Assembly: GCA_049999725.1 (NCBI GenBank)
Contig: JBNGIS010020613.1
Coordinates: 1 to 56,336 of the forward strand
DNA length: 56,336 bases
Origin: Haplomitrium mnioides
Lineage: Eukaryota > Marchantiophyta > Haplomitriopsida > Calobryales
Reading direction: 5' to 3'
Part shown: positions 56,195 to 56,336 of the stretch, piece after piece
Layout of the letters: each line of letters starts with the position of its first letter
How positions within the stretch are numbered: position 1 is the stretch's first letter
Notes under the pieces: generated by a model
What the model was told of the DNA's origin: nothing
Seen by the model: only the letters and a program-made list of their open reading frames with translations
The model's database searches: none
Made by a program: the position numbers and the translations under genes

Positions 56195-56336
56195 CTACTC
56201 TTCCGGAGGAATTGTCTCATCTACATCTACTGGCTGAGCATCTGCAGCCGCTAGAGAATCTTGACGAGACTTTGCAGTCCCCGATATCACCACAGAGTCA
56301 CCAGAAGCACCTGCAGTACCAAGAGGAACAGGTTCC
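56195..56336 (-). pseudogene. Methyltransferase C-terminal tail, copy 3 (cut by window end)
   Basis: The minus strand from the window end reads EPVPLGTAGASGDSVVISGT, then AKSRQDSLAAADAQPVDVDE and TIPPEE, with TAG at 56195-56197. Unlike copies 1 and 2 there is no stop in this 47-codon stretch. The catalytic motifs lie outside the window, so this copy could be less decayed. The tail is low-complexity and acidic; it gives no functional clue alone. Confidence 0.7.

Larger units (their letters stand above)
55265..56336. mobile_element. TIR transposon copy 3, left end (continues beyond window)
   Basis: It begins AACAACCGCTACTTTGAACC, matching both TIRs of the complete copy, then GAACCGCTACTAAG and the AT-rich subterminal stretch shared with 26370-26560 and, inverted, with 1740-1867. 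The flanking AAAG (55261-55264) may be the TSD. The uninterrupted LTR reads TTTTTCCAGAGG at 48022-48033, so the junction is well placed. The palindrome array and the end of the methyltransferase gene follow. Confidence 0.85.

Overview
This window is eukaryotic, land-plant nuclear DNA made almost entirely of nested, decayed transposable elements. The evidence for a plant is plant-type Ty1/copia and Ty3/gypsy retrotransposons with plant-style primer-binding sites (tRNA-Met type TGGTATCAGAGC, and TGGCGCTAGAAGGAGGGCC), a plant receptor-kinase fragment, short AT-rich GT-AG introns, and ABRE/G-box-like motifs inside an LTR. I see no intact host gene, rRNA, tRNA or CRISPR array. The mix of element types leads me to suspect a non-flowering plant with a large genome (fern, lycophyte or similar), but this is only an impression. 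A run of exactly 100 N marks an assembly gap.

Layout. 1-1867: right part of transposon copy 1, with a methyltransferase gene on +. 1868-1967: gap. 1968-3735: copia RT/RNase H remnant. 3736-6430: unassigned DNA with a receptor-kinase scrap. 6430-8936: gypsy-A pol on -. 8938-17963: a complete but stop-laden gypsy-B element on - with ~1.4 kb LTRs. 17964-22983: a jumble of gypsy-A gag, LTR and pol pieces on -. About 24.35-42.1 kb: one Helitron Rep/helicase gene on +, split by two later insertions. These are an 8,330-bp TIR DNA transposon (26344-34673, TSD TAAT) and a 5,282-bp copia (35933-41214, TSD CATAT). 42.1-45.7 kb: unassigned DNA with two tandem-repeat blocks. 45691 to the end: a gypsy-like element with 3.16-kb LTRs and only gag plus protease. 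Its 3' LTR is interrupted by a 1.1-kb TG...CA insertion (52082-53206) and then by copy 3 of the TIR transposon (55265 to the window end).

The most unusual item is the TIR transposon, present three times and complete once. It carries two convergently decayed genes in divergent orientation. One (+) is a DUF7869-type protein with conserved acidic residues that look like an RNase H-fold transposase. The other (-) is a multi-domain gene with a ParB-like segment followed by a permuted (beta-class) amino DNA methyltransferase: the DIPYG motif precedes the DLCFGSGT-like motif, as in bacterial and phage N6-adenine/N4-cytosine enzymes. The element also carries arrays of a near-perfect palindrome (core ATGC-NN-GCAT inside AGTCYATGC...GCATRGACT). 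Both boundaries of the complete copy are supported by the TSD and by the Helitron reading frame, which continues once the insertion is ignored. A transposon that carries its own amino-methyltransferase in a plant is the main candidate for an undescribed system.
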